The notes below the pieces were generated by a model. It saw only the letters and a program-made list of their open reading frames with translations. It had not been told where the DNA came from and did not search any database. Position numbers and translations under genes: made by a program. From Tubulanus polymorphus (Eukaryota > Nemertea > Palaeonemertea > Tubulaniformes > Tubulanidae), in the NCBI RefSeq assembly GCF_964204645.1, contig NC_134027.1, positions 8,172,485 to 8,236,484 on the forward strand: 64,000 nt of DNA, read 5' to 3'. Positions 1-14,200 of the stretch are shown in pieces (positions within the stretch are counted from its first letter, which is position 1; every line of letters starts with the position of its first letter).

Positions 1-390
1 TTATGTCTCCGGTGTAAACTTGAATTGCTGTGAAATTTGTTGCCGGAAAACATTTACGACGAAACCGGAGTCGAGTCCCTCATGTCAGCGGCGGCACGCA
101 TCGTCGTGAAATTGGCTCTTTTATATCTTCTGTTCTTTGCGACGTCTGCGCGATCGTTTGTCGTCGTCGTCGAAGAAAGAAGACATTTTTGTAATTTCTC
201 TTTGTTCCGCGTCGGTTATTATTTATTTTCAGTTAAAAATCGCCGTGACGACGCGTTGTCGTATCGAACTGGATTATTCGCGAGGAATCTTCCACCGCTG
301 GGAGCGATTGCTACATGAATTTGCGGTTCTAGAACAAAAAGAATCGACGTTTCATATCCGGTGGGATGCGCAGGCGTGTAGGGTGAGAGG

Positions 391-480
391 TGCAGGGGCG
401 GATCTAGGAAGGCCGGGGTGGGTCCAGATGAAAAGAAAAAGCATTCCCGGATAAAGCAGCAAAGTCAAAAGCCCCTCGGG
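391..480. repeat. CAGGGGCGGATCTAGG family, partial copy
   Basis: Begins GCAGGGGCGGATCTAGG and shares GCATT(T/C)C..GGATAAA and CAAAAGCCCCT-like words with the copy at 40452. The far end is not clear. CAGGG ends recall hAT-type MITEs. Confidence 0.5.
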
Positions 481-544
481 TGGGTGGATGTTTGATGTGG
501 TTGTCTTCAAATAACTTCACTGAGAACCTTCAATTTCAGTGGTA

Positions 545-704
545 CAGTGGAACCTCGTTACAGCGAACTTCACGGGACCAGAAAATATGTTCGTTATATC
601 CAGTATGAAATGCATTAAATTTTCTTACTGGGGACGAAATTCTATATTATTTGTTATATCCGTTGAATCGTTGTTTACCAGTTCGTTATAACGAGGTTCC
701 ACTG
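545..704. mobile_element. Pogo/Tigger-like MITE copy 1
   Basis: Ends CAGTGGAACCTCGTTA and its inverted partner, flanked on both sides by TA. TA duplication and CAGT ends are typical of Tc1/mariner-pogo non-autonomous elements. About 160 bp, with no coding capacity. Confidence 0.75.
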
Positions 705-3700
705 TATATCGCTATCGCGACCCCTGGTGGTTCACGCCAGTTCTCAGTATACGGAACGCCGCGAACCGGCCACTCTCAGGACTGGGTGAACCAACCAGTA
801 TCATGGACATCATGTTCGCGCACCGATACTACTTTCTTTGTTAATCCCATTTCAATCCCTCCTTAAATTCAAGACGGTGATAATGCATGGAAATACATCA
901 GCTTCGTAATGTCCATTCGTTTGAAAAAGTAATATGTTTCATGTTTCATTACATCGGAACCCATCAACGTTTTGTTCTTAACACCCAGTGCCATTCAGAA
1001 GTCTATCAATAGTAAAATCATACAAAAAATACATCCTCTTTATGTATTTTTGATCATACATGATATATAACATGATTTTAAAGATCACCCTTTGATATTC
1101 TTTAGTCAGGGCTAGAGAGAAGTTAGAGAAATGTTTGATGGTTTCGTTAGATTTCTCGCCTGACCAACTCCTGTTCGAAGTGGTCTAGAGTGAGTTTCGT
1201 CATTACCGAAACCTACACAACTATCACCGGTAGTGTATAAATTATGCAAGTAAATCCTCTTCATCTTCTTCAGACTCTTTCGCTGCAAAACCTACAGCTC
1301 GCTATCCCAGGTTCTTAACCGACATGGCTGAATACACATCGTTCTAATCACAGGAAACATATTGTCACTGATACGAAATACACACGTCTACAGCGGCCGA
1401 TCAGCGTTTGTATCATACGTATAATCCACTTTTGACAGGTACTCCCCTAAATCCCCGGGCACAATTTAGAATTTGACAGTTATTCCCATGGTTTCTCAGT
1501 GTTGCCATGGTATTTACTAGTTGGTGATTAAATCATAGAACTTTGATATCAAGTCAATGCTTAAACTCCAGGATCAATTCTGACGACGAATATATAATTG
1601 CCAATCGCCATCAAGTCTTCAAGCGCAATAATCAAAATATTCTGGAAAATCTATGGATGAAATTGATTTCCTGAAATAAGAATAAAAAGTACTTACCGCA
1701 TCTGGAAAATGTATGTGTACGAGGAAATTTTGTTCCTCGCATATGTGAAACAATCATGTATATATTTAAGTCTTAAAAACGAGACAAAGAAAACTTTTGA
1801 GCCTTGAATACTGTGATAGGTAAATGTATTGAGATTTTTGTTAAACAGACTTGGGCAGAAATATGACTCAAAAGTCCTTGTTCATTTGTAAATGATGCCT
1901 TGTTTCTCCGCAGTGGGTAATTTTTGTAGAATATAATAAAATTCTAAATCAGTTTTTAAGCTGCCGAGTACTGTTCTGGTCAAATAAATCACGATTTTTA
2001 AAAAGTAATGGACAGGGTAGATAAGCGGCCGGTGGGTCAACTTTTAAGCTCAGCAGAGCGGAAAAACAAGGTATCAATTTTTTAAGCCATAATTTTCTTG
2101 TTTCTGCGTTTCATACGTAGTCAAACAACGATTATAGAATCGTGTTCCCGATCCCTTGAATGATCATCTGGGTATTCAATACGTGTGAGTCTAGGTTCCT
2201 CCGCCACAATATCTCAGTTTCTCGGTAATATGAAAACGTCTTTCAGTTTCCCTGTGCCGGCAAGTGAAAGATGAATCACTGAATTGGTGCATATGCGAGT
2301 TAATTCAAACCCGTGTTCCGAGATGAAAATACAAGTCTTGAGGGAGTAGGTGAATAAAGAATTTAGCCCGAATATCTTGCTATTTTTTCTCTCGAAAGTC
2401 TTCAAGATTCATTTAGCGCAGGAATTATTCATAGCTCGGATAAAAAAATCCGCATCCACCTTCTTTATCTATTTCCTCGATTCTTCTCGCATTGGCGGTT
2501 GTAAATTTTTTATACCTTTGAATTCGCCGTCCTGCTCGATGGCTACAGAAGGCGACCTTTATCTCGTCGGTAATCGATCATTTACGAGAAGCGTTGTTTT
2601 CTCGAATCAAATAAAGTCAGCTCGTGAAATATACAGTTCGTTTGGGATTGACACAATCGATCATCATTAAAAACAAGCAACAATTTTCAAATTCACTGTC
2701 GGTTTTTATCAATGGCCCCAAGTCCAGACGATACAAGTTGTCATAGCATTTTTTTACAGCGCGATGGAGATGTATTAAGATTTTGATAACGTCTGCAGTA
2801 GATGTGACATCCATATAAATGCCAGGTATATTCATCTGGCCATGGACAAATGATTTGTCAGAGCCCACGCATCGATTTTGGTTATGAATTAGTAAGAAAG
2901 ATAACTGCAGATATATACGCCATTATCACTTCAAAGCATTATCCAGAGAAAAAAAAACCAAGATGGTTTCACGTATAAGCCGCATTCAAATCGCTGTGAA
3001 GATTAACTCTTGCAGTTTTTCTCGGTAACGGCCGCCAAAAGCTTCGTAGAAGTGTCTTCAGCTAAAAATGTAAACATGTGCCAGGGCGTAACGTATAAAC
3101 AACTCCTTGACCTTCGTAAAAATCGAGTTTGACAATTTTTCTCAGGCCCAGACCTTGCAAAAGTACGATGTAATAGAAATAAATTTTGAAATTACATTCG
3201 ATAATATAAATATACATGTATAAGTACCATGCGCGTATCGATAGACTAGTATGAACAATAGCTGAGCACCAGATTTGCCGAAATTTCCTGTTGCGATCAT
3301 TGACCGAACCCGTAGTATCACGACAACCAGAACCAGTGTGTTTTTGCGGGGGCTTATTCACTCTTGTTCACATCTATAGCTTATTTACTCAAAAGGGAGA
3401 TTATATCGGTCATTGTTCACCAGTCGTTTCTTTTTTCCTCGTAAAATCGTTTCTTTTTCCTCGTGAAATCGTTTCTTTTGCTGAATGAAATTTTTCCGGA
3501 CTGAAGCTAGGCCTCGTTGTCTTTGCTTCAAACAAATCACCAGACACGACCTCAGGCATGAGAAAGTTAGTGGTATAAACAGTATATTATATCAAATTGG
3601 TTTATATCAGATCAGCAAGTGGGTCAAAGCGTTATGGTCGTACCGGTCGAGAGGGGTGGGGGTGTATTTCAAAATGAGGTCTATTATCATTTCCTTTATC

Positions 3701-3957
3701 CATTAAAAAAGTGTATTAAAGATATATATGAGTCTAAATGCCATTTTATATTATGAGATGAAATATGTCCATACCAATCTTGAACGTATGCTGATCGTGT
3801 TGTTCCCCTTACTTATTAGGTTAAAAAGGGTATATTTTTGTGGAAAAAGGTTATCTTTAACATAAAAAATTTCTAAGTAAGTAAGAATGGACTAATTTCA
3901 AGTTTAGAGAGATGGATATAGGTAACCACAATCGCCAGGAAGTGATCCCAGGGCCAA

Positions 3958-4104
3958 ATTCGGTTTTCGTATCTAGTCGACTAGTGGTCGGAACTAATAA
4001 CCGAATGCGCTCGATTTTCGAACTATTTACGGAATATAGTTCCGACTAACGGACATTCGGTTTCGTTTGGTTCGACTATAATCGACTAACTCAGAAAACC
4101 GAAG
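3958..4104. mobile_element. Palindromic MITE-like element
   Basis: Arms of about 50 bp (3958-4007 and 4054-4104) are imperfect inverted repeats, both running from TTCGGTTTTC to an ACCGAATG end. No open frame; probably a foldback element. Confidence 0.55.
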
Positions 4105-5242
4105 ATGGGCTTGGCTGACTAGGACGCGGCGGCAAACTCAGTTAGGTAGCGCTACCATCCGTACGCGCGGAGTGACGTACCATAGTCAACAAGGCGCGCG
4201 GATACAGTCTAGGGCAAAACGCCAATGAAAAATAACATGACAGCGTAAAATTATTGAGAACAGCTGTTCACGTTTGTGTTGGCGGCTTCTTTGAAGTCGC
4301 AAAATACCGTACATACATACACAACAAGTTAAAATCACCAACGTACATCGTGTCAAGGCGAAAATCGATTCTTTCTTAAAAATTCAATTAGTGCAACAAA
4401 TATTACCGTAACATATAAGCTGAAAAATATGTGTTGAATGTACGGAAATACACGCCGCAATTTTTACAACTGAAAAAATATCGAAAAATTTCTACCGAAT
4501 TAATGGCCGCGTAGATTTATCAGTAGTTCAGATCTACAAGTCAAGTCAAAATATCTATTGGTATTCAATTTTTCTTTAAACTAAAGAAAGCGCGGTTGCA
4601 TTGTTCTCGCAGTTTTTACTTTACATGTTTGTTAATAAATGTTATTGTGCGTGGCGGTCTGTCAAAAGACATTGGCCAACATTAGAGCGGGCTTTGGCAT
4701 AATTACCAAACATTGCCATTAGTATCCCGTTCATTCATTCGACCAATTTTCAAATCGCTACCAATCCGCAAGGTTATTACTTTTCAGAGCGGCTACATCA
4801 AAGCTGTGTTTTGATGAATGAATCAATCCAAAAAGGTCGCGACCGATATAACAAAACAGGGTACACGATTTAGCGCGCGCCCTCTTGTATTCTAGAATCC
4901 TACAAGAAAACCACACTCAACTCGGTCCAACAAGTAAGAATTTTTAAAAATTCTATTCTATATATGTTATACGCATTTTAAAAGGTCCGATTTTGTTTTT
5001 CGGAGATGTTAAGATGAAGGTACTACCCCTATCGAATGGACGAACCAGCTGTCAATCAACGCTGCTTGATTCCGCCTATTGAACTTTCCGATGTACACAC
5101 GGAGTTACAAGATCTACTGTATGTAAAATACTAGCGCGTTGTGCGGATTATTGTTATTTTTCGTGTTTACCGAAAGCAACGATGGATGTTAGCCGTCGAT
5201 GAAACATTGCGATGTTGGAATACGCGTAAATTTCACCAAGAA

Positions 5243-5267
5243 ATGGGGAAAATACACAGTAAACACG
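5243..5267 (+). CDS. nkd: nkd coding exon 1 (myristoylation start)
   Basis: The ATG opens MGKIHSKH and is followed after one extra base by a GTATGT donor. MGK-x-x-SK is the family's N-terminus, with Gly2 the expected acylated residue. The single leftover G is completed by GG at the start of exon 2, giving Gly9. Only 25 coding bases lie here, so gene predictors could miss it. The start was chosen on this motif plus phase; the upstream UTR extent is unknown. Confidence 0.85.
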
Positions 5268-8200
5268 GTATGTTGACGCGCACCATGTGCGCTTTGTGCT
5301 ACTAGTACACTACTGTACAAAAGTAACGCATACACATTTGGTTAACTATATTTTCGATTCCCCGTAACATTGCTAGCATAAATGACTTGAAATTGTTCTT
5401 GTGATCTTTTTTTATTATCAATGTATATACATACAATGACGTGTTCGATAATGTTGGCTTCTTCGGTATCCTATCGTAAGCCTGTATTAAATATACGTAG
5501 GCATACACTACTGCTTGGATGGTATCTTGTCATAATCCAAGGTGTTTGTTAATTTGAATCTTATGTCTTACGTCTACGCTCATCTAATTAGAATACGAAT
5601 TATTCAGTGAGTTTTTAATGTATATTACATACCCCCATAAAATCAGCTTAAACTGATGGAAATGATTTTTAATGTAGGTACATGAACCCATTCCAATTAT
5701 CCTATCTAACGCTACTCAATATCCTATTTACCAAGTTCGTTTTCTATTTTCTTTCATGTTCTATTTTGTGTGAATACCCGAAACAGTTTATGGACATAGA
5801 GGATCTGAAGGTAGGCATATGTATATTCTTTGGCAAATTTTCTTTTTTTCATAATATCTCCTCAACCAATTAATGATAGCAAATATTAATTCCTAATTTG
5901 GATTGCATTCTGGTGACATTTGATTGTGAAATAAGCGTCTGAAATCAAAATTAGACACTGGCCTCCATCCTGCGTAAGTGAAATACAAACCTTTTCACTA
6001 ATAAAACTTGAAGCTACAGTTGAACCTCGTTGATATGATTCTGATGAAACGCACAATGATTTCCAGCATGTCCCAGCTGAGCTATTTATATCAATCAAGA
6101 TTTGGATAATACGAAATCTGCTTAATACAACAATTTCATTTTTGAACACAAGATTCATACATATAAACGCGGTTCCACTGTATTCTGGGATCTACTATAT
6201 ACCTATAGATATACTCAGAAGAGGATACATAATACAGTGAATTCGACGGATCTGAAATAAAACGATGATAAGTGAGATATTGAGGGGGTATGATCTCAGA
6301 TTTTAGAAGTTGGATTGTATTTCATGTTACTTCCACTTGTTAATTATTGAGTAAAGTGCTTTCTGCGTAATGTAAACAAGCCGCTTATGAAGCGAACGTG
6401 TTTCTAGCGAATATGGGTATTTCCATGAAAGTTCTCGGGTTATCGAGTGCTTCTCACATTTTGACAAAGAACACTAACGATTTTGATGACAAAAACTGTT
6501 AAACATTCGACAGAAAAAAGGAGAAGAATAGATTTTTGAATATTTTTGTAAATAAAAAAATGGATAGGCCTATAAAGATCATCTCGATTTGAGACATTGG
6601 ACATTTCATTGTACAGTTATTTGCATTCTATTAAGTTTTGGGTGTCCCTAAGATATTCCCGAAAGTGTTTTCACCCTTTGAAATAGCTAGACATTAGAAT
6701 TGTCATTGTCAAAGAAGATACAGCCTGTAGCTATGATATCATTCATTGAGCGGACATCAAAGGCCAACCTTAATGGATTAGCCATGATTTTCATTTCAAA
6801 AATTGCCTATTAGAATCCTATTGTGTTTTGAACCAAACTGTGCAGACAACGCAAATTGGTTATTAGTTTATTCGTGAACAAGTTGCAGAATTCAGAAAAC
6901 AAGAAGAGTTCCATCTATGATGCTCTTCAATAGGTACTTTTTATTTTTTTTTTCAATTTCAACGTTTTTCACTTTTGATATTTGGTTTTCTGGAATGTCC
7001 ATCAGTTTAAAACGCAGTTAAATGGTGTGAAAAAACTAAAAGCTTCGCAATTAGCTTTTTGATAAGTGAAATGTACCAGTTGGAACTAATTCAAAATGAT
7101 GACTTGTAACGTGTGATATGGTTACATCGTGTTCGTTAATTCTGTATCATCATTTTGAGGAATGAAATGAAAGATGAACAATTGTGTAGTTAAAACAACG
7201 GGTACGGGGATATTTTTGGAAAGTGGGCGATCAGTCCAGCGACCAAGAACCGGTATTGTGGATAAAATCTCCATTCTGCGCTCATAACAACTGTTTGCCC
7301 AAGGTAAAGTACACATGGTCCCTTCCTAGTTCGATTGTCCATTTCAATGAGCATGAATGGATATGGCCAATTATTTTCAAAACTGTGTCATCCATCCATC
7401 ATACTAAACCCTAAAATCCTGCTGATTGCTCTACTTCACTGGGTGGATTTCGCCAATTTTGATTCAGTTTATAACAATTCTCTTGATAAATTCGAAATAA
7501 CCAGCTGTATTGAGAAAATAGACAGGAATTTTGACAGATTCATTGTATCGAGAGGAAAATTTCTCGGATTTAAGCAGTCTTTACTCGCAATATTCGGTGT
7601 ATTTTGCATTTAAACCAGTACACGCGTGTATCGGAGGTGGTTTTATTGACTAGCGAGTTTAACCGCTGTTAAATTTAACATTCGAACAAAAACCTCAAGG
7701 GTAAGGGTGGATCAAACATTTCAGTCCAAAAATATCGCTCTTAGTCAAAAACAGGCTTTGTCGAACTAACTTAATTCCTCTAATGTATGTAATATCGACT
7801 TATGAAGGCGAAAATTATTAAAGGAGATAATTGTAACCGCGATAAAGTGTAACGATAATATTTTTCATGCCTAATTGTAAGATTACGGATTTTATGCCCG
7901 GATTTCCCATTTCCGGTTCGAACATAATTCCCATTTGAACACGACTTTTTGTTTCATTTCGTCGGCTGTAATTATTGCGGGGCCTCTCGCGCTTTGCTCT
8001 TTTCGACATGTACCGGTAATCTAGTTACGCGTGCTCAATGAGATTCAGTTGCACGGCGCGCGACGCTTAGCGAAATTAGTCAGCGATAATGAGAAGCTAA
8101 ATGCCGGGGAGGAGGAGGGCATGCGTGGGACAAGTGATAATGAGTCGTGTATTTAGACCCTGATTGTTGTGTGACTGATCGAACTGTAAAACAGCTGTAG

Positions 8201-11200
8201 GTATTTCGGTTGAGCTCGATGGCGATTGTCTTCTGTACCGATTGTCTTCCTCGATAAGATCTATTTCTGAACGAGGACATATCTTTCTAACGATAAAAGC
8301 TTCACTTTTTTACCCGAAATGAAAATATTTGATAAACTTCATACTAGATATCAGACAGGCTCTACGTTCTGCTCATCAGGAAAGATTGGTCGTTCCTTCC
8401 TATTTTCAGCTTCTTATGGTGGTAGAGCATTCTCCACATATGCTCCCAGACTGTGGAATAACCATCTTGCGGACATACCGGACCCCATGTCTTTGTCTTG
8501 TGATTCATTTAAGCAGACCCTCAAAACAGTTGTATTGTGCTGCTTGCTACATGTAGTTTCTAGAGGAGCGCATTTGAACTTTATAGGCAGCCTTGTGCTA
8601 CATAAATGACAATTTTTTTTTTTCTATTAGATATTGTAACAAGCTTATTTTCTGTTTTGTTGATGTTATTGTCGGCTGACAATTGAGATCAGCTTCGCAA
8701 ATTCATATTGCTCTCGTTTGCAATGCCCTCATCTCAGTAATGTAATGAGTGCATTGGGAATGGGTAGTAGTGGTTCAAACATGTTTGTCATCTGTAATTT
8801 ACGCAATGTATAGATCCAATTCAACTAATGTACCGCAGCATCAATCATAACTGAAAAACATTTTGTTCACTAATTGTTCAGAATTTTTTTACATTAATTC
8901 TTTTAATTTCTTTTTTATGACAGGGGAGTGTTTGTTAGTGAATGCTCATTTGAACGGAACGCAGTCATCATCTCCGAATAAATCCATCGAAGACATTATT
9001 TGGAAGCAACAGTGCGCAACAGGACTCAACCTAGCGAACTATGAAGCTTCAGTAAGTAGACTTTCAGTTCTTTTTTGGAAGCTAATCTGTTTGATATTAG
9101 AATGCGATTAGAATTTTTGTTACTGTAGTTATATTCAACTTTTATATAGGCTTTTCTGGTAAATAAGTTATTGATAATAAGTTCAAATATTTTTTGATGG
9201 AAACATTCATATAATCCTGTATTCATATAATCCTGTTGGTTTTGCTTGTTTACTACTATAAGTTTCCAAAGATGTAGAGGGAAGGTAAATCTTTACCAAT
9301 CACCCGGTGCTACCCTACTGCGATGTGCCAATGGCTTGAATTTCGTCGGAAACTTTAAAAGTTGTTCTACTATCAAAAACAGATATAAGCGGATGCAGCG
9401 TCTATTTTGTGTTGTTTGGGATGGTAAAATAAACAGCGCATCTTTGTTGTAGTATCCTCTGTCGGGAGTTGAGGAGTTGAGTCGGTGGAGAATTTTCATG
9501 TTTACAGCAACATCGCGTTCAGATCAGTTGCTCCGAGAACGGATGCAGCACTAAAACAACGCAATCCTCAGATTATCTTCGCTGAACTTTTTATCATTAA
9601 AACTGCGCCGAAATTTCCGTTCGGGTGAGAATTTCGTGCGATTACTGAGTTTAACGAAGTTAACACGTAGTTGCTGAAATGATTAGAGTCAATGCGAAGG
9701 TCACTTAATGCTTCAATCGGGTGCCAATAGATGGCAGTAGGTGGTTGTAGAGACGAGGAGCTCTGTCCATTACTGTCGTCTGCTGTCTATAAATCTTGCC
9801 GACTGAAATCGTCGACTGGAGAATCTCCGAAATGGGTCTGCGTTACGTTGTAAATGAATATACATGCGTCTCATTAATCTTGATGTTATCCCGTTTAATG
9901 TGAAACAGAAAATCTCATCTCGTGATGTACATCCATTAGGTCAGATGGCGACGATCGTAAACAACGACAGAATTTTCCTCGTGAGGACTTTCGGTAGCGC
10001 GCGTTGACTGCGATAATGACCGCCGAATTCGCATAAAACGAATTCCTTTATTCGGCGTTCAATGGAACTTTCATTTTGTTTTAATCGTAGTAGGCTTGAC
10101 ACAACTAATGAAAACGCCTTGTTTTCAACCATGTTAGGCGTAGTTAACGTTTGGTTTGTTTATTGTCATCTTTTATACATAACTACAAGCCAGCCTATAT
10201 AGGCTTACAAGATTTGTTTGTATTCTGAATGATTTAGTATCAAAACCTATTTGAAAACACAATCGTCAATTGTTTCGGTTTGGTGAAATATCTGGACATG
10301 TAATCAAGTCCAGCTCAATAATCTATAAAGGGTTGTCACATAATGATATGCCGTACCGGTATATTGTTTTTCAAAATCAGGTCCATACCAAAAATTTTTT
10401 GAGGGGTACTGTGAAAGAGGATAGTCAGTTACCCTTTAAATATGAAGTGCGTGGGTACCTGAATAAATAATTCTAGAATGGATTACTTTCATTTTTCAAA
10501 AAAAAAACATGAACACTGACTTTTTGAATCAAACTTTTTAAACGGGGGTTTATTCACTACCCCCGAACCCGCTTTCGGCACGCGCCTTCGAATATGTGTA
10601 AGATTTCAGAGAATTGCAATGTATCTACCCGGTTGAATTATATCGATAATGCACACCTTCATCGTTTTGTAGTTAATACGCCAACAACGAATTGATAATG
10701 ATTAAAACGAAATAAAAACAAACCGGTAAATCAAGAGCATCGACGTCTCGACGAAATAAGAAGATAGTTAATCGAAACGTCTGCCGGAAATTGCCTTTCG
10801 TCGCCTTGTTACTTCGTTTTTGAATTCAAATCACCGGCGCTCGTTTACAATTTGCGTTCAGCTGTAACAATTTGAATTCTACGGCGACGATGAGGACGAC
10901 GAGATGACGATGATGATGCTGCCGCGACTGACTGACACCTCGAGAATCGTGCAATTCGTCTTTTTATAACTAGTCAATTAATTTCGAAGTAAATACAATG
11001 ACGGCACGGTGTTCGTTCTCGTTTGCCGATGATGCGGTTGTCATGTCTATCCATTTCGAAATATCAATTTGCGGAATAGTAGAAGGAGGCTTCGTATTCT
11101 GTTGTTGACTCACTGGCACAATGATTCCTCGATGTCATCTTCAGCGCAGATCGCCTACAGATAGAGACAGTGAAATTTACTTGATAGTTTCCATTAATGA

Positions 11201-14200
11201 GGCTAATTTTCGTATTGATTGAATTAACGCAATCTTGATAATTCAGCCTTGAGGAGTTAAGTCAGGCTGATGGATCGGAGGACGCTGCATTCTACATTTT
11301 GATTGAACGGCAATTTTAACGTTTCTTCGTGATCCTGATGACATGTTGAGTTGATCACCCCCGTAGGAATTGTACCCCGTAAAGATGTGGCAGTTTCAAG
11401 CACAAAATTCATATAATTGACATCAAGTTCCGATTTGGGTATATTTGGCCTTCAATCTGACCTTGCCTCGGAGTTAAATCATAATCTTTGCAATCCTACA
11501 TTGGAATGAATGATGGTGTTGTGGCTATTAAGCGAATGTCACAGTAAGGATGAGTTGAATAGCGCAGCGCACCTGATCTATTTTTAGTTACAGTTGATGA
11601 ATGTGGCATGGACCTGAAGATGGGAATATGTCCATAGAAATTAGAATCGATAGACCGCAGGTTTTTTTTCATTTCTCAGGTCATTTTAACACTCAGGTGG
11701 CGCCCATGAGCGAGAAGACGGATACAGTTTGTTGATCTCAGAAACGTAGCGAGCGCGATGAATATTTCAGGAATTTTCTCGTATGCGCGCGACGATGTAA
11801 ACTGCTGACAGCTCATTTCTGACACAAGATCGGTTCTTCATGACTCAAGGTCTTGAGAACCGTTACAGATGGTTGAAACTATGAGACAAGTGTCGCTGTG
11901 TCGCTTTCTCGCTTGTCACGGTTGTAACTTAATCTCGTTATTACGTAATGAAGTTGATGTATAGCGATTTATTGACCGATATACCGAGCTATTCTGCTAT
12001 CAATAATTCATAATTTTCATGCAGTTTCTTCGATTACGTTTTTGCATTGCTCCAGTTTTTATTCTGTAGAACAAAGTTTTTACATTCATTACTTTAACAA
12101 TTTCATCGACCCAATGCATCAAACGGTTCTGGGTATGTCATTTGTGCGATTCAAGTCAAAACAGTACTTTTCCATACTTACTTTGACAATCCAGGGGAGC
12201 GCTTTGAACTTGGTCTCGGCATGGAATTACAGCGCTTTATGAATGTCATTATCATTATGATATTTTTCATATTTGGAGGTCCAATCATGGTCAGAACCTT
12301 AGTGTAATTAGGTTACTTATGTAATTAATTATTTTTCATACACGGAACTTGTTATGCAATAGGGCCTATGGTGAAATCTTAGAATTTTGATTGATAAATT
12401 TTAAATGAGCAACGATAAATTTCTTCCGAAAACCAACTCCAAAGTTTATTGACGCCTTGAAAAATAATATGCAATATTGTAATTGTTATTTTGAAACCCC
12501 ACTATTGATGACGTAGTGCACATCGACTCACACAGAACCCCCTACACAAGGTATCAATGTATATAAACATTATTGTAACGGTTTTTACGGTGACAAAACT
12601 TCACAGAGATGACAACGGCGAATCTTTGAGATTTCTTCCCCTTGATAATAGCTGTTCCAATTTCTCGCTTCTTAAAACGGATAGTTTTCAGTTGTAATCG
12701 ACTTGGCGGGCATATTTCTGATGAATATTACAAGCTCGATTGTATAACGTTATAGCTGTATACGCCGGAGATTATTGGTGTTGCTTAAAGATAAGCGTAA
12801 ATTATTTACGGGCAAATATTCATACGCCGCATTTCGCCGAGCGAAACATGAAATATCGTTCCTTTATGGGCCATAACTCATCGCGGGGAATTCGATTAGT
12901 CCGGCAGTCGGAGCACCGCCGCCGCGTCGGAGTAGAGAGAGATATCATTCCGGGACAAACGCCGACGGGTACGACTGTTCTTTCTCGCCGAGAATCCGAG
13001 AGTCATGGGGTATATATATATATACACACGTGAAGGAAATTTCCGTGCAGCCGTGCTCTTGATTCCGTAATGCAATTAATACTGATTTATGTCAAGTACG
13101 TTGATTCTCTCGTCGATTCCGGAGAAGTTATACAACATTTCAGCGGCGCTTGTTTTTGCATATAAACGATCGTATCAAGACTTCTTCTGTCGTTCGTTCC
13201 GTTGTTGTAGTAGATTGGGAACGAAAATAACGATGAATAATTCTAAGTGGCAGGTTGCATCAGCTCGTTAATAACGGAGACACTTTATGGCCCTCTTACG
13301 CAACTATCGCGCCGACGATAAAACCGTCCCCCAGTCTTAGAGATTATTGGTCGTAGTCGGTAGAGAATGGGCCGGGACGGGTGTATCGCGAAGCGACGAC
13401 CGATTCGGAAGATGATTCAACTATAGAACAGTTTAGAGAGGATTGTGATTCACGCTCGGGGATACTGTGTGACTACTACGGCGGCGGCGTATCGCGTGAG
13501 GAGACGATGGCTACTGCTACCGCGCCTGCTGATATCGCGATGGTTTGTGGATACGATGATGAGGAAATCGAATCAGAAAGTCGCCAGGTATGCAGTAGTA
13601 ATAAAACCACTAGATCTCTCTAAATCTTTTCGGTGTCACATAGCAGGGGTGGATCTATGGTCAACGGAGAGGGGGTGTCCAATTATGAATTTAGGGCATT
13701 TTCAGGGCGTACGCAATAATTTTTAACGGTAAAAACAGCTAATTGCCTCTAGAAAATGTTGATATTTTTTTTTAGTGGTTCAAAGTTGAATTTGACTTTT
13801 CTTTCGAAAATATTCAGTCCGGAATCTTCGGGATAGATGCTTAAGGGGCCTCAAAATGCCCAGACCCCTAAGCAATACATATTCGACTGAATCTCTCTGA
13901 AATGGATTTTGAAATTTTAAAAAATACGCCCGGATTTCTTGAGTTTTTTGCAATTAAGTATCCGCACGCATGTAAATCAGCTGTGAATCATTATCGTCGG
14001 TGTAATGACAAGCCAACAATGGAACAGGTTCTTAATTCTACTGGTAACATGTGGCTGGTCGAACCACGACGACGACAGCTACGCCAATGTCACATGATGG
14101 CTGCTTTACAGTCATTACCGTTGAGGCTCCGTCGTAGAATAATAATAAATTCTCTTTGATATGTTCAATCAAGTTAATGTCGTGTTACTCCACACTCTTT

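Larger units (their letters stand above)
1..5242. other. Upstream flank of nkd, no confirmed gene
   Basis: No exon chain could be built here. The first 340 bases are CpG-richer and hold a short open frame from ATG 82 that starts like a signal peptide (basic residues, then a run of Leu/Phe/Ala), but nothing supports expression. The stretch contains a pogo-like MITE (545-704), the start of a GCGGATCTAGG repeat (391-480), a short pyrimidine-rich tandem repeat (3424-3479) and a palindromic element (3958-4104). The promoter and 5' UTR of nkd should lie just before 5243. An ATCAAAG match at 4797-4803 is the only TCF-like site I noted close to the start. Confidence 0.5.
5268..8923 (+). other. nkd: nkd intron 1
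   Basis: The 3.7-kb intron starts GTATGT and ends in a T-rich tract then ACAG. It contains a pogo-like MITE with TA duplications (6017-6180) and a decayed non-LTR retrotransposon 3' end (8319-8608). I see no further exons. Confidence 0.75.

Noticed and set aside
37-454. Two overlapping + frames at the left edge as genes
   Set aside because: No homology and no exon chain; only the signal-like start is noted as a weak observation.
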